The position numbers and the translations under genes are program-made. Below are positions 46,222 to 55,865 of a DNA stretch of 64,000 bases, one piece after another. Origin of the DNA: Tepidicella baoligensis. GTDB lineage: Bacteria > Pseudomonadota > Gammaproteobacteria > Burkholderiales > Burkholderiaceae_C. Below the pieces are notes generated by a model. That model was given only the letters and a program-made list of their open reading frames with translations. It did not search any database and was not told the origin of the DNA. The stretch covers positions 273,679-337,678 of the forward strand of contig NZ_JACCDB010000001.1 of NCBI RefSeq assembly GCF_013432195.1, given 5' to 3'. Numbering within the stretch: the stretch's first letter is position 1; each line of letters begins with the position of its first letter.

Positions 46222-47412
46222 TCATAGAAGCTCCAGCGCCACGGCCGTGGCTTCGCCACCACCGATGCACAGGGTGGCGACGCCACGCTTCAGACCACGG
46301 ACCTGCAGCGCATGGATCAGCGTGACCATGATGCGGGCGCCGCTCGCCCCGATGGGGTGGCCCAGCGCACAGGCGCCGCCGTTGACGTTCACCCGCTCGT
46401 GCGGCACCTTCAGGTCGTGCATCAGCGCCATCGGCACCACGGCGAAGGCCTCGTTGATTTCCCACAGGTCCACGTCGGCCACGCTCCAGCCGGCCTTGGC
46501 CAGCACCTTTTCGGTGGCGCCCACCGGCGCGGTGGAGAACCACTCGGGCGCCTGGGCGTGGGTGGTGTGGGCCACGATGCGCGCCAGAGGCCGGCTGCCC
46601 AGCTTCGCAGCGGTGGCGGCCTTCATCATCACCAGCGCGGCGGCCCCGTCGTTGATGCTGGAGCTGGAAGCGGCGGTGATGGTCCCATCCTTTTTGAAAG
46701 CGGGTTTGAGCGCCGGGATCTTGTCGATCTTGATCTTGCCCGGGCCTTCATCGATGCTGACCACGCGCTCGCCCGAACGCTCTTGCACCTTGACCGGGGT
46801 GATTTCGGCGGCAAAGCTGCCGTCCTGCGTGGCGCGCTGGGCACGGCGCACGCTTTCCTGGGCAAAGGCGTCCTGCTGCTCGCGGGTGAACTGGTACTTA
46901 GCGGCGCAGTCCTCGCCAAAGGTGCCCATGCTGCGGCCGGGCTGGTAGGCGTCTTCCAGACCGTCGAGCATCATGTGGTCGAAGATGCGGTCGTGGCCGA
47001 TGCGGTAACCGCCGCGCGCTTTGGGCAGCAGGTAGGGCGCGTTGGTCATGCTTTCCATGCCACCGGCCACCAACACCTCGTGGCTGCCGGCCAGCAGCAT
47101 GTCGTGCGCGAACATGGCCGCGCGCATGCCGGAGCCGCACATCTTGCTCAAGGTCACGGCTCCAGCGCTCTGTGGCAGGCCGGCCTTCAGTGCCGCCTGG
47201 CGGGCAGGCGCCTGGCCCTGGCCGGCCATGAGGCAGTTGCCGAAGATCACCTCGGTCACGAGCTCGGGCGCAATCCCTGCGCGCTGCACCGCAGCCTGGA
47301 TGGCTGCAGCGCCCAGGTCATGGGCGGCCAGGGAGGCAAAGTCGCCCTGGAAGCTGCCCATGGGGGTACGGGCAGCGCCGGTGATGACGATGGAATCGGG
47401 GGTGAGGCTCAT
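46222..47412 (-). CDS. atoB: Acetyl-CoA C-acetyltransferase (thiolase)
   Basis: 396 residues. The thiolase residues are present: nucleophile Cys in [11 protein letters not shown] (about 91), His in [15 protein letters not shown] and the C-terminal Cys in CIGGGEATA. It condenses or cleaves acetoacetyl-CoA, the product expected from leucine-derived acetoacetate, or serves PHB synthesis. The start overlaps the aceK stop by ATGA with AAAGGAGA before it. Last gene of the LiuR-box operon paaI-liuA-aceK-atoB. Confidence 0.94.
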   Translation of the reverse strand: MSLTPDSIVITGAARTPMGSFQGDFASLAAHDLGAAAIQAAVQRAGIAPELVTEVIFGNCLMAGQGQAPARQAALKAGLPQSAGAVTLSKMCGSGMRAAMFAHDMLLAGSHEVLVAGGMESMTNAPYLLPKARGGYRIGHDRIFDHMMLDGLEDAYQPGRSMGTFGEDCAAKYQFTREQQDAFAQESVRRAQRATQDGSFAAEITPVKVQERSGERVVSIDEGPGKIKIDKIPALKPAFKKDGTITAASSSSINDGAAALVMMKAATAAKLGSRPLARIVAHTTHAQAPEWFSTAPVGATEKVLAKAGWSVADVDLWEINEAFAVVPMALMHDLKVPHERVNVNGGACALGHPIGASGARIMVTLIHALQVRGLKRGVATLCIGGGEATAVALELL

Positions 47413-49235
47413 GCCAATCTCCTTTGATGAACAAAGCGCCGTTCGCGCTCATAGGGAAAAACGTCGTGCACATGACCCGCCAGAATGCGGTCCTTGTGGC
47501 TCTGCCAGAAATCCACGTCCAGCAAATCGGCGTGGTGTTTCATGAACACCTCGCGCACCAGCGGATTGCCGAGCAGGAAGGGGCCGAAGGTTTCAGGAAA
47601 CACGTCGCGAGGGCCAACCGGGTACCACACCTCCCCCGACAGTTCGTCCTCCTCGTTTCTCGGCGCAGGCACGCGGCGGAAATGGCAATCGGTCAGGTAT
47701 TCGATTTCGTCGTAGTCGTAGAACACCACCTTGCCGTGGCGGGTGATGCCGAAGTTCTTCCACAGCATGTCGCCGGGGAAGATGTTGGCCGCCACCAGGT
47801 CCTTGATGGCGTTGCCGTAATCGATGACGGCGTGTTCCATTTGCTCGCGTGCCTTGGCGTCCTGCGGGTCTTTGCGCAAGGCGTCGAAGCACTCTTGCAG
47901 GTAGATGTTGAGCGGGATCATGCGCCGCTCGATATAGACGTGCTTGAGGAACACCTCGATGTTGCCATCGCCGTTGCGGTCACCGATTTCGATCTGGCTG
48001 GGCGCAAACTTCTGGATTTCTTCGATCAGTTCGTCGCTGAAACGCTCGCGCGGAAAGCCCACTCCGGAAAACTCCAGCGTATCGGCCATGCGGCCGACGC
48101 GGTCGTGCTGCTTGACCAGCAGGTACTTGTTGCGGATCTGCTCGCGCGTGGTGTCTTTCTGAGGCGGGTAATGATCTTTGATCAGCTTGAACACAAAGGG
48201 AAAACTGGGCAGGTCGAACACCAGCATCACCATGCCCTTGATGCCGGGGGCGATGCGAAAGCGGTCGGTGCTGTGCCGCATGTGAAAGAGGAAGTCGCGG
48301 TAGAACAGCGTCTTGCCCTGCTTGGCCAGGCCGAGCGCGTTGTAGAACTCGGCGCGCGGCTTGCGCGGCATCATGCTGCGCAGGAATTGCACGTAGGCGC
48401 TGGGCACCTCCATGTCCACCATGAAATAGGCCCGCGCGAAGCTGAACAACATCAGCAGGTCGTCCTCGCCGTGCAGCAGGGTGTCGATGCGGAGCTGACC
48501 GTCGCGGTTGTGCAGCAGAGGCAGCGCAAACGGCACCTCCTGGAACCCGTTGATGAGCTTGCCCACGGCATAGGCGCCTTTGTTGCGGTAGAACAGGCTG
48601 TGCAAGACCTGAATCTGAAAGTTGGGACGCAACTTGTGAGCATCGAACAACGGAAGCAGGGCATCGTGCACATCGGCCACGTCACGGGCCAGGTCCTCGA
48701 AGGGCACGCGCAGGCCAAAGTCCTCCACCATCTGCTGCAGTGCGGGGCGCAGTTCGGCCAGCGTCTGCGGGTAGTAGCTGCGGTAGGTGGTGTGGGCCTG
48801 CGGGTCTTCGGGCTCGATGTACTCCGTGCTGACCGCCGGCCGCACGAAAATGAAGTCGTTCTGGAAATAGCTGCGGTGCAGGATCTTGGTGCTGACCGAG
48901 TTGAAGAAGGTCTCGGCCAATTCGGGCTGGCGATGGTCCACCAGCATGCCCACGTAGAAGAGCTTGACCTGTTGCCACACGTCCATGGGCTGGCGCGAGG
49001 CTTTGAACTCGCGCTCCAGCCGCAGCACACACTCTTTGACCCGCAGGTCGTAAAACTCGATGCGCTCGCGCTGAGCCCGCTGCTGGGCGGGCCAATCCTG
49101 GGTCTCGAAACGGTGCTTGGCTCGCGCCGACTCGGTACGAAACAAGCGGTAGTGGCGGTTGAACCCGTCGATCATCGCGCGGGCGATGTCGTGGGCCAGC
49201 GACGAGTCCAGGCGTCTGGGCAACGAGGTGCTCAT
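47409..49235 (-). CDS. aceK: Isocitrate dehydrogenase kinase/phosphatase
   Basis: 608 residues from [10 protein letters not shown], the usual AceK length; an upstream extension to 49589 is antisense-like noise. AceK phosphorylates or dephosphorylates isocitrate dehydrogenase and so sends carbon through the glyoxylate bypass. Seen are the ATP-binding segment [22 protein letters not shown] (APGIKGMVM and FPFVFK), the metal/catalytic region [23 protein letters not shown], and the flexible [15 protein letters not shown] loop. It lies 16 bases after liuA and overlaps atoB, so it appears co-transcribed with leucine-catabolism genes and not with aceBA. Confidence 0.95.
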   Translation of the reverse strand: MSTSLPRRLDSSLAHDIARAMIDGFNRHYRLFRTESARAKHRFETQDWPAQQRAQRERIEFYDLRVKECVLRLEREFKASRQPMDVWQQVKLFYVGMLVDHRQPELAETFFNSVSTKILHRSYFQNDFIFVRPAVSTEYIEPEDPQAHTTYRSYYPQTLAELRPALQQMVEDFGLRVPFEDLARDVADVHDALLPLFDAHKLRPNFQIQVLHSLFYRNKGAYAVGKLINGFQEVPFALPLLHNRDGQLRIDTLLHGEDDLLMLFSFARAYFMVDMEVPSAYVQFLRSMMPRKPRAEFYNALGLAKQGKTLFYRDFLFHMRHSTDRFRIAPGIKGMVMLVFDLPSFPFVFKLIKDHYPPQKDTTREQIRNKYLLVKQHDRVGRMADTLEFSGVGFPRERFSDELIEEIQKFAPSQIEIGDRNGDGNIEVFLKHVYIERRMIPLNIYLQECFDALRKDPQDAKAREQMEHAVIDYGNAIKDLVAANIFPGDMLWKNFGITRHGKVVFYDYDEIEYLTDCHFRRVPAPRNEEDELSGEVWYPVGPRDVFPETFGPFLLGNPLVREVFMKHHADLLDVDFWQSHKDRILAGHVHDVFPYERERRFVHQRRLA

Positions 49236-49251
49236 GTCGGCGCAGCGCGCG

Positions 49252-50442
49252 TCACATGGTCTCGGCAAAGAGCTCGCGCCCGATGAGCATGCGGCGGATT
49301 TCGCTGGTGCCGGCGCCGATCTCGTACAGTTTGGCGTCGCGCCACAGCCGGCCCAGCGGGTACTCGTTGATGTAACCGTTGCCGCCAAAGATCTGGATGC
49401 CCTCGCCCGCCATCCAGGTGGCCTTTTCGGCACACCAGAGGATGACCGAGGCGCAGTCCTTGCGCACTTGGCGCACGTGCTCGCTGCCCAGCATGTCCAG
49501 GTTCTTGCCGACGGTGTAGCAGAAGGCGCGCGCGGCCTGCAGCACGGTGTACATGTCGGCCACCTTGCCCTGGATGAGCTGGAATTCACCGATGCTCTGG
49601 CCGAACTGCTTGCGGTCGTGGATGTAGGGGATCACGTTGTCCATCACCGCCTGCATGATGCCGATGGGGCCGGCCGCGAGCACGGCGCGCTCGTAGTCCA
49701 GGCCGCTCATCAACACCTTGGCGCCGTTGTTCAGGCCCCCCAGAATGTTCTCTGCCGGCACCTCCACGTTCTGGAACACCAGCTCGCCGGTGTGGCTGCC
49801 GCGCATGCCCAACTTGTCGAGTTTCTGGGCGATGGAGAAGCCCTTCATGCCCTTCTCGATCAGGAAGGCGGTGACGCCGCGCGCGCCCAGTTCCGGCTCG
49901 GTCTTGGCATAGACCACCAGGGTATCGGCGTCCGGGCCGTTGGTGATCCACATCTTGCTGCCGTTGAGCAGGTAGTAGCCACCCTTGTCTTCGGCGCGCA
50001 GCTTCATGCTGATCACGTCGGAACCTGCACCGGGCTCGCTCATCGCCAACGCGCCCACGTGCTCCCCGCTGATCAGCTTGGGCAGGTATTTCTGCTTCTG
50101 GGCTTCGCTGCCATTGCGTTTGATCTGGTTCACGCACAGGTTGGAATGCGCACCGTAGCTCAGGCCCACGCTGGCCGAGGCGCGCGAAATTTCCTCCATG
50201 GCAATCATGTGCGCCAAGTAGCCCATGTTGGCGCCGCCGTACTCCTCAGGCACGGTGATGCCCAGCACGCCCAGGTCGCCCATTTTGCGCCACAGGTCCA
50301 TGGGAAACTGGTCGGTGCGGTCGATCTCGGCGGCGCGGGGGGCGATTTCGGTCTGGGCGAAATCACGCACGGCGTCGCGCAAGGCGTTGATGTCGTCACC
50401 GAGCATGAAATCGAGGCCGGGCAGGTTGGGCAGGGCATTCAT
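49252..50442 (-). CDS. liuA: Isovaleryl-CoA dehydrogenase
   Basis: 396 residues. First committed step of leucine catabolism after the branched-chain dehydrogenase: isovaleryl-CoA to 3-methylcrotonyl-CoA, which feeds LiuB/D encoded 28 kb away. Seen are [20 protein letters not shown] and the subgroup's alternative catalytic Glu in [17 protein letters not shown] (helix G), with [16 protein letters not shown] at the C-terminus. The N-terminus ([16 protein letters not shown]) matches IVDs. Second gene of the operon behind the LiuR box, 52 bases after the thioesterase gene. Confidence 0.95.
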   Translation of the reverse strand: MNALPNLPGLDFMLGDDINALRDAVRDFAQTEIAPRAAEIDRTDQFPMDLWRKMGDLGVLGITVPEEYGGANMGYLAHMIAMEEISRASASVGLSYGAHSNLCVNQIKRNGSEAQKQKYLPKLISGEHVGALAMSEPGAGSDVISMKLRAEDKGGYYLLNGSKMWITNGPDADTLVVYAKTEPELGARGVTAFLIEKGMKGFSIAQKLDKLGMRGSHTGELVFQNVEVPAENILGGLNNGAKVLMSGLDYERAVLAAGPIGIMQAVMDNVIPYIHDRKQFGQSIGEFQLIQGKVADMYTVLQAARAFCYTVGKNLDMLGSEHVRQVRKDCASVILWCAEKATWMAGEGIQIFGGNGYINEYPLGRLWRDAKLYEIGAGTSEIRRMLIGRELFAETM

Positions 50443-50494
50443 CGGGTCATCTCCTGGTACAAGGGGGTCAGAGTCGAGGAAGGAATGTCGCTTG

Positions 50495-50947
50495 TCAATA
50501 GGTTTTGGTCACCGGCACCAGGGTCTGCTGCATCACGGCGCAGGCGCTGCGTCGGCCATCGGCGTCCACGTGCATCACCTCGGCGGTGGTCACGATGATG
50601 CGCTTGCCGCCGCGCACCACACGGCCGGTGGCCTGCAGTTCGCCGCTCTGGAAAGCCGCGAGAAAGTTGATCTTGTACTCCACGGTGGTGACTTCCATGC
50701 CTGCGGGCGCCACGGTCAGCCCGGCGTAACCTCCCGCGATGTCGGCCAGCGCGCCCATGGCGCCACCATGAAAACCACCCTGTTGCTGGGTGACGCGGTC
50801 GGAATACGGCAGCGCCAGCGTCACCCGCCCGGCCGACACCTCCAGCAGCCGCACACCCAGGTGTTGCATCATGCCTTGGCGGGCCAGGCTGGCCTCCACC
50901 CTGGCCCAGAGGTCGGCGTCGGGGCGCTCTGTCTGCGTGCTGGTCAT
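50495..50947 (-). CDS. PaaI-type hotdog-fold thioesterase
   Basis: 150 residues, a single hotdog domain. The motif [23 protein letters not shown] corresponds to the PaaI/YbgC-like GGxxHGG...D active site ([13 protein letters not shown]). It probably hydrolyses short acyl-CoA or aryl-CoA and could relieve CoA sequestration during leucine breakdown. GGAGA lies before the ATG, and a perfect LiuR-type palindrome lies 15-38 bp upstream. It is the first gene of the LiuR-box operon. Substrate unknown. Confidence 0.88.
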   Translation of the reverse strand: MTSTQTERPDADLWARVEASLARQGMMQHLGVRLLEVSAGRVTLALPYSDRVTQQQGGFHGGAMGALADIAGGYAGLTVAPAGMEVTTVEYKINFLAAFQSGELQATGRVVRGGKRIIVTTAEVMHVDADGRRSACAVMQQTLVPVTKTY

Positions 50948-50961
50948 GAAGTCTCCGGTTT

Positions 50962-50985
50962 ATTGACGTTTACGTAAACGTCAAT
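50962..50985. promoter_or_regulatory. LiuR operator upstream of paaI-liuA-aceK-atoB
   Basis: Perfect 24-bp palindrome with half site ATTGACGTTTAC. It matches the TTGACGT...ACGTCAA type known for the MerR-family regulator LiuR, which is encoded next to it. It lies 15 bp from the start codon of the thioesterase gene, so binding would overlap the promoter. Confidence 0.85.
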
Positions 50986-51035
50986 TATGGCGTGAAAAAA
51001 CACCCTGCACATGGCAGGCGCGTCCGGGTCACGGC

Positions 51036-51443
51036 TCAGGCTGCCCGGCCTGCATCGAGCTTGGCCAGCAAAGCCCGCGCCTCCTTTTCGTGCGCCTTGA
51101 TCTCGTCGAGGTTGGCCTGCAGGTCGGCCATCTGCTCCTCGATCTGGCGCCGGTGCTCAGCCAGAACGGCGAGAAATTTGCGCAGTTGCGGGCCGGTGTC
51201 GCGCGGGCTGTCGTACATGTCGATCAGCTCCTTGGCCTCGGTGAGGCTGAGACCCAGGCGTTTTGCCCGCAAAGTGAGCTTGAGCCGCGTGCGGTCGCGC
51301 GCCGAATAGACCCGGTTGCGCCCGCCGGGGCCTTCGCGCCGCGGCTGCAGCAGGCCCATGTCCTCATAGAAGCGGATGGCCCGCGTGGTGAGGTCGAACT
51401 CCTTGGCGAGGTCGCGGATGGTGTACTGCGTTGCTTGGGCCAT
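51036..51443 (-). CDS. liuR: MerR family regulator of leucine/isovalerate catabolism
   Basis: 135 residues. N-terminal MerR helix-turn-helix (YTIRDLAKEFDLTTRAIRFY), wing with RRGx-like GGRNRVYSARD, and a C-terminal coiled coil (about 85-130, EHRRQIEEQMADLQANLDEI) for dimerisation. No metal-binding cysteines. LiuR normally senses a branched-chain acyl-CoA intermediate and controls liu genes. Here it lies next to paaI-liuA-aceK-atoB with a palindromic box before that operon and another before its own gene, consistent with control of the operon and autoregulation. Confidence 0.9.
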   Translation of the reverse strand: MAQATQYTIRDLAKEFDLTTRAIRFYEDMGLLQPRREGPGGRNRVYSARDRTRLKLTLRAKRLGLSLTEAKELIDMYDSPRDTGPQLRKFLAVLAEHRRQIEEQMADLQANLDEIKAHEKEARALLAKLDAGRAA

Positions 51444-51481
51444 GGGTACGTGCGGGGTCGGGTTGCAGAGGGTGCCTGCGA

Positions 51482-51503
51482 TTGACGTTTACGTCAACGT
51501 CAA
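51482..51503. promoter_or_regulatory. LiuR operator upstream of liuR, overlapping the preceding stop codon
   Basis: TTGACGTTTAC and its near-inverse (22 bp, one mismatched pair). It lies 39 bp before the liuR ATG. The TAA stop of the upstream protease-like gene (51489-51491) is inside the box. Confidence 0.8.
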
Positions 51504-52283
51504 CAATGTTACCCCACGCAGGGCGCGACGCCGCTGTGCCATGTCGGGCAGGACGCCTTCGACCAGGCGCCAGAATGCCGGACCGTGGTTCATTTCCCGC
51601 AGGTGGCACAGCTCGTGAACCACCACGTAGTCGATGAGCTCGGGGGCGAGCTGGATCAGCCGCCAGTTCAGGCGGATGGAGCCGTCGGCATGGGCACTGC
51701 CCCAGCGCGTGGAGGCATTGGACAGGCGCAGCCGTTGCCAGCGCACGCCCACCAGGGGCGCATAGTGGTCCAAACGCTCGATGAAGCGGTTGTGGGCTTG
51801 CGCCATCAACCAGGCCTTGACGGTGTCGCGCAGCCGCGCTTCGCCGCAATCCATGGGCAGGGCCACGCACAGAGACTCGCCTTGCACGGCGGCGCCGGCA
51901 CCCTCGAAATGGTGCGCCGGATCGAGCCGCAAGGTCAGCGACCGCCCCAGAAACTCAACAGCCGCCCCATGCCGCCATACCGGGCTCGGCAGATGACGGC
52001 GCGACTGCTGGGCCTTGAGCTTGTCCAGTACCCAGGCGGCCTTGCTGTGCAGAAAGCGCTGGACCTCGCTCTCGGGCACCCACAGGGGCGCCCTCACGCT
52101 CAGGCCCTGGGCATCGACGACCAACCCAATGCTCTTGCGCCGCGCCCGCCGGAACTCGTAGGCCACACGCACCTCGCCCAAGCGGCACTCCCGGTTCGCA
52201 CGCGGGTGTGGCCACCACAGCGCGGGGATGGGACCGGCTTGCGGTCCGCCCTCCTCGTCGAACAGACCCAGCTGTGCCGCCAT
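51489..52283 (-). CDS. YgjP-like (DUF45/M48-type) zinc metallopeptidase
   Basis: 264 residues from MAAQLGLFDE; a longer frame to 52415 overlaps plsC and is rejected. The C-terminal zinc motif is HELCH with a downstream NHGPAFW (VVVHELCHLREMNHG), the SprT/YgjP pattern with the third ligand histidine. RRARRKSIGLVVDAQGLSVRAP near the N-terminus is typical of the family. Its cellular substrate is unknown. It follows plsC by four bases. The stop codon is shared with a LiuR operator. Confidence 0.9.
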   Translation of the reverse strand: MAAQLGLFDEEGGPQAGPIPALWWPHPRANRECRLGEVRVAYEFRRARRKSIGLVVDAQGLSVRAPLWVPESEVQRFLHSKAAWVLDKLKAQQSRRHLPSPVWRHGAAVEFLGRSLTLRLDPAHHFEGAGAAVQGESLCVALPMDCGEARLRDTVKAWLMAQAHNRFIERLDHYAPLVGVRWQRLRLSNASTRWGSAHADGSIRLNWRLIQLAPELIDYVVVHELCHLREMNHGPAFWRLVEGVLPDMAQRRRALRGVTLLTLT

Positions 52284-52287
52284 GGCG

Positions 52288-53040
52288 TCAACCCTGAGAC
52301 GACGGGCTTGCGTAAGCCTGCGGATCCAGCCGTCGCATCTCGGCCTCGATCCATGCCTCCACCTCGCGCATGAGGTCTTCCGGATCGCGCCCGACGCTCG
52401 GTATGGGTTGGCCAATGGAGAACTCCACCGTGCCCGGACGCTTCACGATGGCCCGGCGCGGCCAGCATTTGGCCGATGTGACGGCGATCGGAATCACGGG
52501 AACGCCGGTCTGCACGGCCAGCCGGGCGCCACCCAACTTGTACTGCCCCTGTTGGCCACGCGGAATGCGGGTGCCCTCGGGGAAGATGATGACCCAGGTG
52601 CCGTTGTCGAGCAGCCGCTGCCCCTGTTGCACCACCTTGGCGAACGCCTGCGCCCGTTTCGAACGATCGATGTGAATCATGTCCAGCCGGCTCATGGCCC
52701 AGCCAAAGAAGGGGATGTAGAGCAGCTCTTTTTTGAACACAAAAGCCAGCGGATGCGGCATGAGCACGGGCAGGCTGAGGGTCTCCCAGGTGGACTGGTG
52801 CTTGACCAGCAATATGGCCGGTGCCTTGCTGCCGATGGGCAGGTTCTCGTAACCGATGACGTGATTGCGTATGCCCAGGATCCAGCGCCCCGCCCAGACC
52901 ACCACGCGCAGCCAGCCCACGCACATCCAATACAAGCGCTCGCCGCGAACGACCACCGAAGCCAGCAGCACGAACAGGGCCCAGGGCACCAGCGTCACGC
53001 CCATGAACAACAGATGCAGGACGGAGCGGACGGTGTTCAT
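52288..53040 (-). CDS. plsC: 1-Acyl-sn-glycerol-3-phosphate acyltransferase
   Basis: 250 residues from MNTVRSVLHL. It makes phosphatidic acid at the inner membrane. N-terminal helix (LLFMGVTLVPWALFVLLASV), motif I KHQSTWETL, in which the usual HxxxxD aspartate is Glu (a variant I believe is common in betaproteobacteria), motif II IHIDRS, motif III FPEGTR and motif IV VPVIPIAV. It overlaps gmhB by ATGA (53037-53040). A longer frame upstream is antisense-like noise. Confidence 0.92.
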   Translation of the reverse strand: MNTVRSVLHLLFMGVTLVPWALFVLLASVVVRGERLYWMCVGWLRVVVWAGRWILGIRNHVIGYENLPIGSKAPAILLVKHQSTWETLSLPVLMPHPLAFVFKKELLYIPFFGWAMSRLDMIHIDRSKRAQAFAKVVQQGQRLLDNGTWVIIFPEGTRIPRGQQGQYKLGGARLAVQTGVPVIPIAVTSAKCWPRRAIVKRPGTVEFSIGQPIPSVGRDPEDLMREVEAWIEAEMRRLDPQAYASPSSQG

Positions 53041-53627
53041 GAATGCACGAGAGAAGACGGCGCGTCGCGGTTGATGAGGGCATCGGCGAAAGCGGCCAGA
53101 TCGGTGTGAAGGGCAACCCCGCCGGGCAGGCCGGCAGGAACGGTCCCATCCCGATGCCGGGCCGACTGCCCGGTGAGCACCAGATGCGGCTCGCAACCGG
53201 CGGCACTGGCAGCCTGCGCGTCGCGCACGGAATCACCGACCGCGACCATCTGCCCCGGAGGGACGCCGAAACGCCGTGCAATCTGAAGGAACAACCCCGG
53301 TGCCGGCTTGCGGCAATCACAGTGATCTTCGGGGGCGTGCGGGCAGAAGAACACGGCCTCGATGCGCGCGCCGGCCAGCGCCAGCTCCTTGTGCATGCGG
53401 GCATGGATGTCGTTGAGGGTGGCCACGTCAAACAACCCCCGGCCCAGCCCCGACTGGTTGGAGGCGATCACCACCCGCCAGCCGGCGTGGTTGAGGCGGG
53501 CCACGGCCTCGATGGCCCCCGGCAACGGCTTCCAATCGTCGGGGCCGTGCAGAAAGTCCTCCGGGTCCTCGTTGAGGGTGCCGTCGCGGTCCAGAACGAC
53601 GAGTTTGAGGTCGCGGGGGTAAGGCAT
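53037..53627 (-). CDS. gmhB: D-glycero-beta-D-manno-heptose 1,7-bisphosphate 7-phosphatase
   Basis: 196 residues. HAD phosphatase of the GmhB type, in the ADP-heptose pathway for lipopolysaccharide core. Catalytic LDRDGTLNED (D-x-D-G-T), motif II IASNQSGLGRG, the zinc cysteine loop CPHAPEDHCDCRKPAPG and VGDSVRDAQAA near the end. The zinc loop separates GmhB from histidinol-phosphatase relatives. It lies four bases after glyS and overlaps plsC, forming glyQ-glyS-gmhB-plsC. Confidence 0.94.
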   Translation of the reverse strand: MPYPRDLKLVVLDRDGTLNEDPEDFLHGPDDWKPLPGAIEAVARLNHAGWRVVIASNQSGLGRGLFDVATLNDIHARMHKELALAGARIEAVFFCPHAPEDHCDCRKPAPGLFLQIARRFGVPPGQMVAVGDSVRDAQAASAAGCEPHLVLTGQSARHRDGTVPAGLPGGVALHTDLAAFADALINRDAPSSLVHS

Positions 53628-53631
53628 GTCG

Positions 53632-55854
53632 TCAGGCCGCCAGACGCGAGAGGTCGGCCACGCGGTTCATGGCCTGGTGCAGCGTGGCCAACAAGCCCAG
53701 GCGGTTGGCCTTGAGGGCTGGGTCGTCGGCGTTGACCATCACCTGGTCGAAGAAAGCGTCCACCGGCCCTTTGAGAGCCGCCAATGCCTTGAGGTTGGCG
53801 GTGTAGTCTCCGTCGGCCCAGGCGGCATCGGCCACGGACGCCACCTGCTCGAGCGCGGCATGCAGCGCGGTCTCGGCGGGCTCTTTGAGCAGTTCGGGCC
53901 TCACCACAGGCTGCACCTCGGCATCGGCTTTTTTCAGGATGTTGCCCACGCGCTTGTTGGCCGCCGCCAGGGCCGGGGCCTCGGGCAGCGCGGCAAAGGT
54001 GCGCACGGCCGCCAGGCGGCGCGCCACTTCGCTCAGGCGCTGCGGGCGCAGGGCCAGAACGGCATCCACTTCCTGGGCGCTGTAGCCTTGCTCGCGCAGG
54101 CTGCCGCTGAGGCGGTCGTAGATGAAGTCGCGGACCTTGGGAATCGTTTCCGGATCGATTTTCACCCCGATACTTCCGATCCCAATCGACCCCTCTGGTG
54201 TTTCACTGGGCATTGGTCCTGACGTAAAGACCCGCTCACCAAAAACTTCTGCTGAGGTTGCCAGGATTTGCCCCAAGTCCAGCGGCAGGTCCTTCTCGAT
54301 CAGCATGCGCACCACGCCCAGGGCATGGCGGCGCAGGGCGAAGGGGTCCTTGTCGCCGCTGGGCAGGTTGCCGATACCGAACATGCCGACCAGCGTCTCC
54401 AGTTTGTCAGCCAGCGCCACGCACACGCCCACGGGGTTGCGCGGCAGCTCGTCGCCAGCGAACCGCGGCTTGTAGTGGTCTTCGATCGCTTCGGCGATGT
54501 CGTTGCCCAGGCCGTCGTGGCGGGCATAGTAGCCACCCATGATGCCCTGCAGCTCGGGGAACTCGCCCACCATGTCGGTCAGCAGGTCGGCCTTGGCCAG
54601 CAGGGCGGCCTGGTCGGCCTGGCGTGCCAGCGCCTCCCCTCCCAGTTGCTGTGCGATGGCACGTGCGATGGCGCTCACACGTTCCACGCGCTCGCCCTGC
54701 GAACCCAGCTTGTTGTGATAGACCACCTTGGCCAGCCCCAGCACGCGCGACTCCAGTGGCCGCTTGCGGTCCTGGTCGAAGAAGAACTTGGCATCGGCCA
54801 GGCGAGGGCGCACCACGCGCTCGTTGCCGCCGATCACGGCGCTGGGGTCCGCCGGGCTGATGTTGCTCACCACCAGGAACTTGTTGGTCAACTTGCCTTG
54901 CGCGTCCAGCAACGGGAAGTATTTCTGGTTGGCCTTCATCGTCAGGATCAGGCACTCCTGCGGCACCTCCAGGAATTCGGGCTCGAACTGGCACACCAGC
55001 ACGTTGGGGCGCTCCACCAGCGCGGTCACCTCATCCAGCAGGGCGTCGTCCTCGATGGGGCGGCAACCACCGCCCACCTCGGCGGCACGCGCGGCGAGCT
55101 GGCGCGCGATTTCGCCGCGGCGCTCGGCAAAACTGGCGATCACCGCGCCATCGTCGCGCAGCGTCTGTGCGTAGGCGTCGGCGTGGGCAATCACCACCGG
55201 CGTCTTGGCTGCCTCGAAGCGGTGGCCTTGCGTGGCGTTGCCCGCCGTCAGGCCCAGCGCTTTCACCGGCACCACGGTGTCGCCGTGCAGCGCCACCAAA
55301 CCGTGGGCGGGACGCACGAAGTGCACACTGGTCCAGCCAGGCAAAAAGTGGGGCATGCCGCAGTCGGTGTCCAGCTGGTACGTCATCACCTTGGGGATGG
55401 GCAGCTGGCGGATGGCCTCGTCCAGCGCCTTCTGCAGGCCCACGTCCAGCGTGACCCCCTTCACCAGGCTGTCGTAGAACAAGGCTTCGGCCTTGCCTTG
55501 GCCCTGGCGCTTCAGCGCGGCCACGGCGGCAGCCGGATCGGACACATCGGCCCCCAGCGAAGCCAGCTTTTTCAGCAGCGCGGGCGTGGCCTGACCGTCG
55601 GCCGTCAGGCCCACCGACACGGGCATGAGCTTTTGCAGCACGGCCTGGTCCTGGGCCTTGGAGCGTACATGGGTCACATGCGCCGCCAAGCGGCGCGGAG
55701 AGGCATAGGCGGTCGCCACCGAGGAGGCGCTGGCCAGGCCCTGCGTTCGGAGCTGCTCACACAGCACACTGGCAAACGCGTCGCCCAGCTTCTTCAGGGC
55801 TTTCGGGGGCAGTTCCTCGACAAAGAGTTCCACCAGCAGATTTTTCGTGGTCAT
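53632..55854 (-). CDS. glyS: Glycyl-tRNA synthetase beta subunit
   Basis: 740 residues from MTTKNLLVELFVEELPPKAL, the standard N-terminus; an in-frame ATG upstream at 55911 overlaps glyQ. It is the tRNA-recognition subunit of the alpha2beta2 enzyme, with HD-like and anticodon-binding regions toward the C-terminus. A short low-similarity insert (SGPMPSETPEGSIGIGSIG) occurs near residue 560, between the LGQILATSAEVFGERVF and VKIDPETIPKVRDFI segments. It is 11 bases after glyQ. Confidence 0.95.
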   Translation of the reverse strand: MTTKNLLVELFVEELPPKALKKLGDAFASVLCEQLRTQGLASASSVATAYASPRRLAAHVTHVRSKAQDQAVLQKLMPVSVGLTADGQATPALLKKLASLGADVSDPAAAVAALKRQGQGKAEALFYDSLVKGVTLDVGLQKALDEAIRQLPIPKVMTYQLDTDCGMPHFLPGWTSVHFVRPAHGLVALHGDTVVPVKALGLTAGNATQGHRFEAAKTPVVIAHADAYAQTLRDDGAVIASFAERRGEIARQLAARAAEVGGGCRPIEDDALLDEVTALVERPNVLVCQFEPEFLEVPQECLILTMKANQKYFPLLDAQGKLTNKFLVVSNISPADPSAVIGGNERVVRPRLADAKFFFDQDRKRPLESRVLGLAKVVYHNKLGSQGERVERVSAIARAIAQQLGGEALARQADQAALLAKADLLTDMVGEFPELQGIMGGYYARHDGLGNDIAEAIEDHYKPRFAGDELPRNPVGVCVALADKLETLVGMFGIGNLPSGDKDPFALRRHALGVVRMLIEKDLPLDLGQILATSAEVFGERVFTSGPMPSETPEGSIGIGSIGVKIDPETIPKVRDFIYDRLSGSLREQGYSAQEVDAVLALRPQRLSEVARRLAAVRTFAALPEAPALAAANKRVGNILKKADAEVQPVVRPELLKEPAETALHAALEQVASVADAAWADGDYTANLKALAALKGPVDAFFDQVMVNADDPALKANRLGLLATLHQAMNRVADLSRLAA

Positions 55855-55865
55855 GTCGGCTTTCC

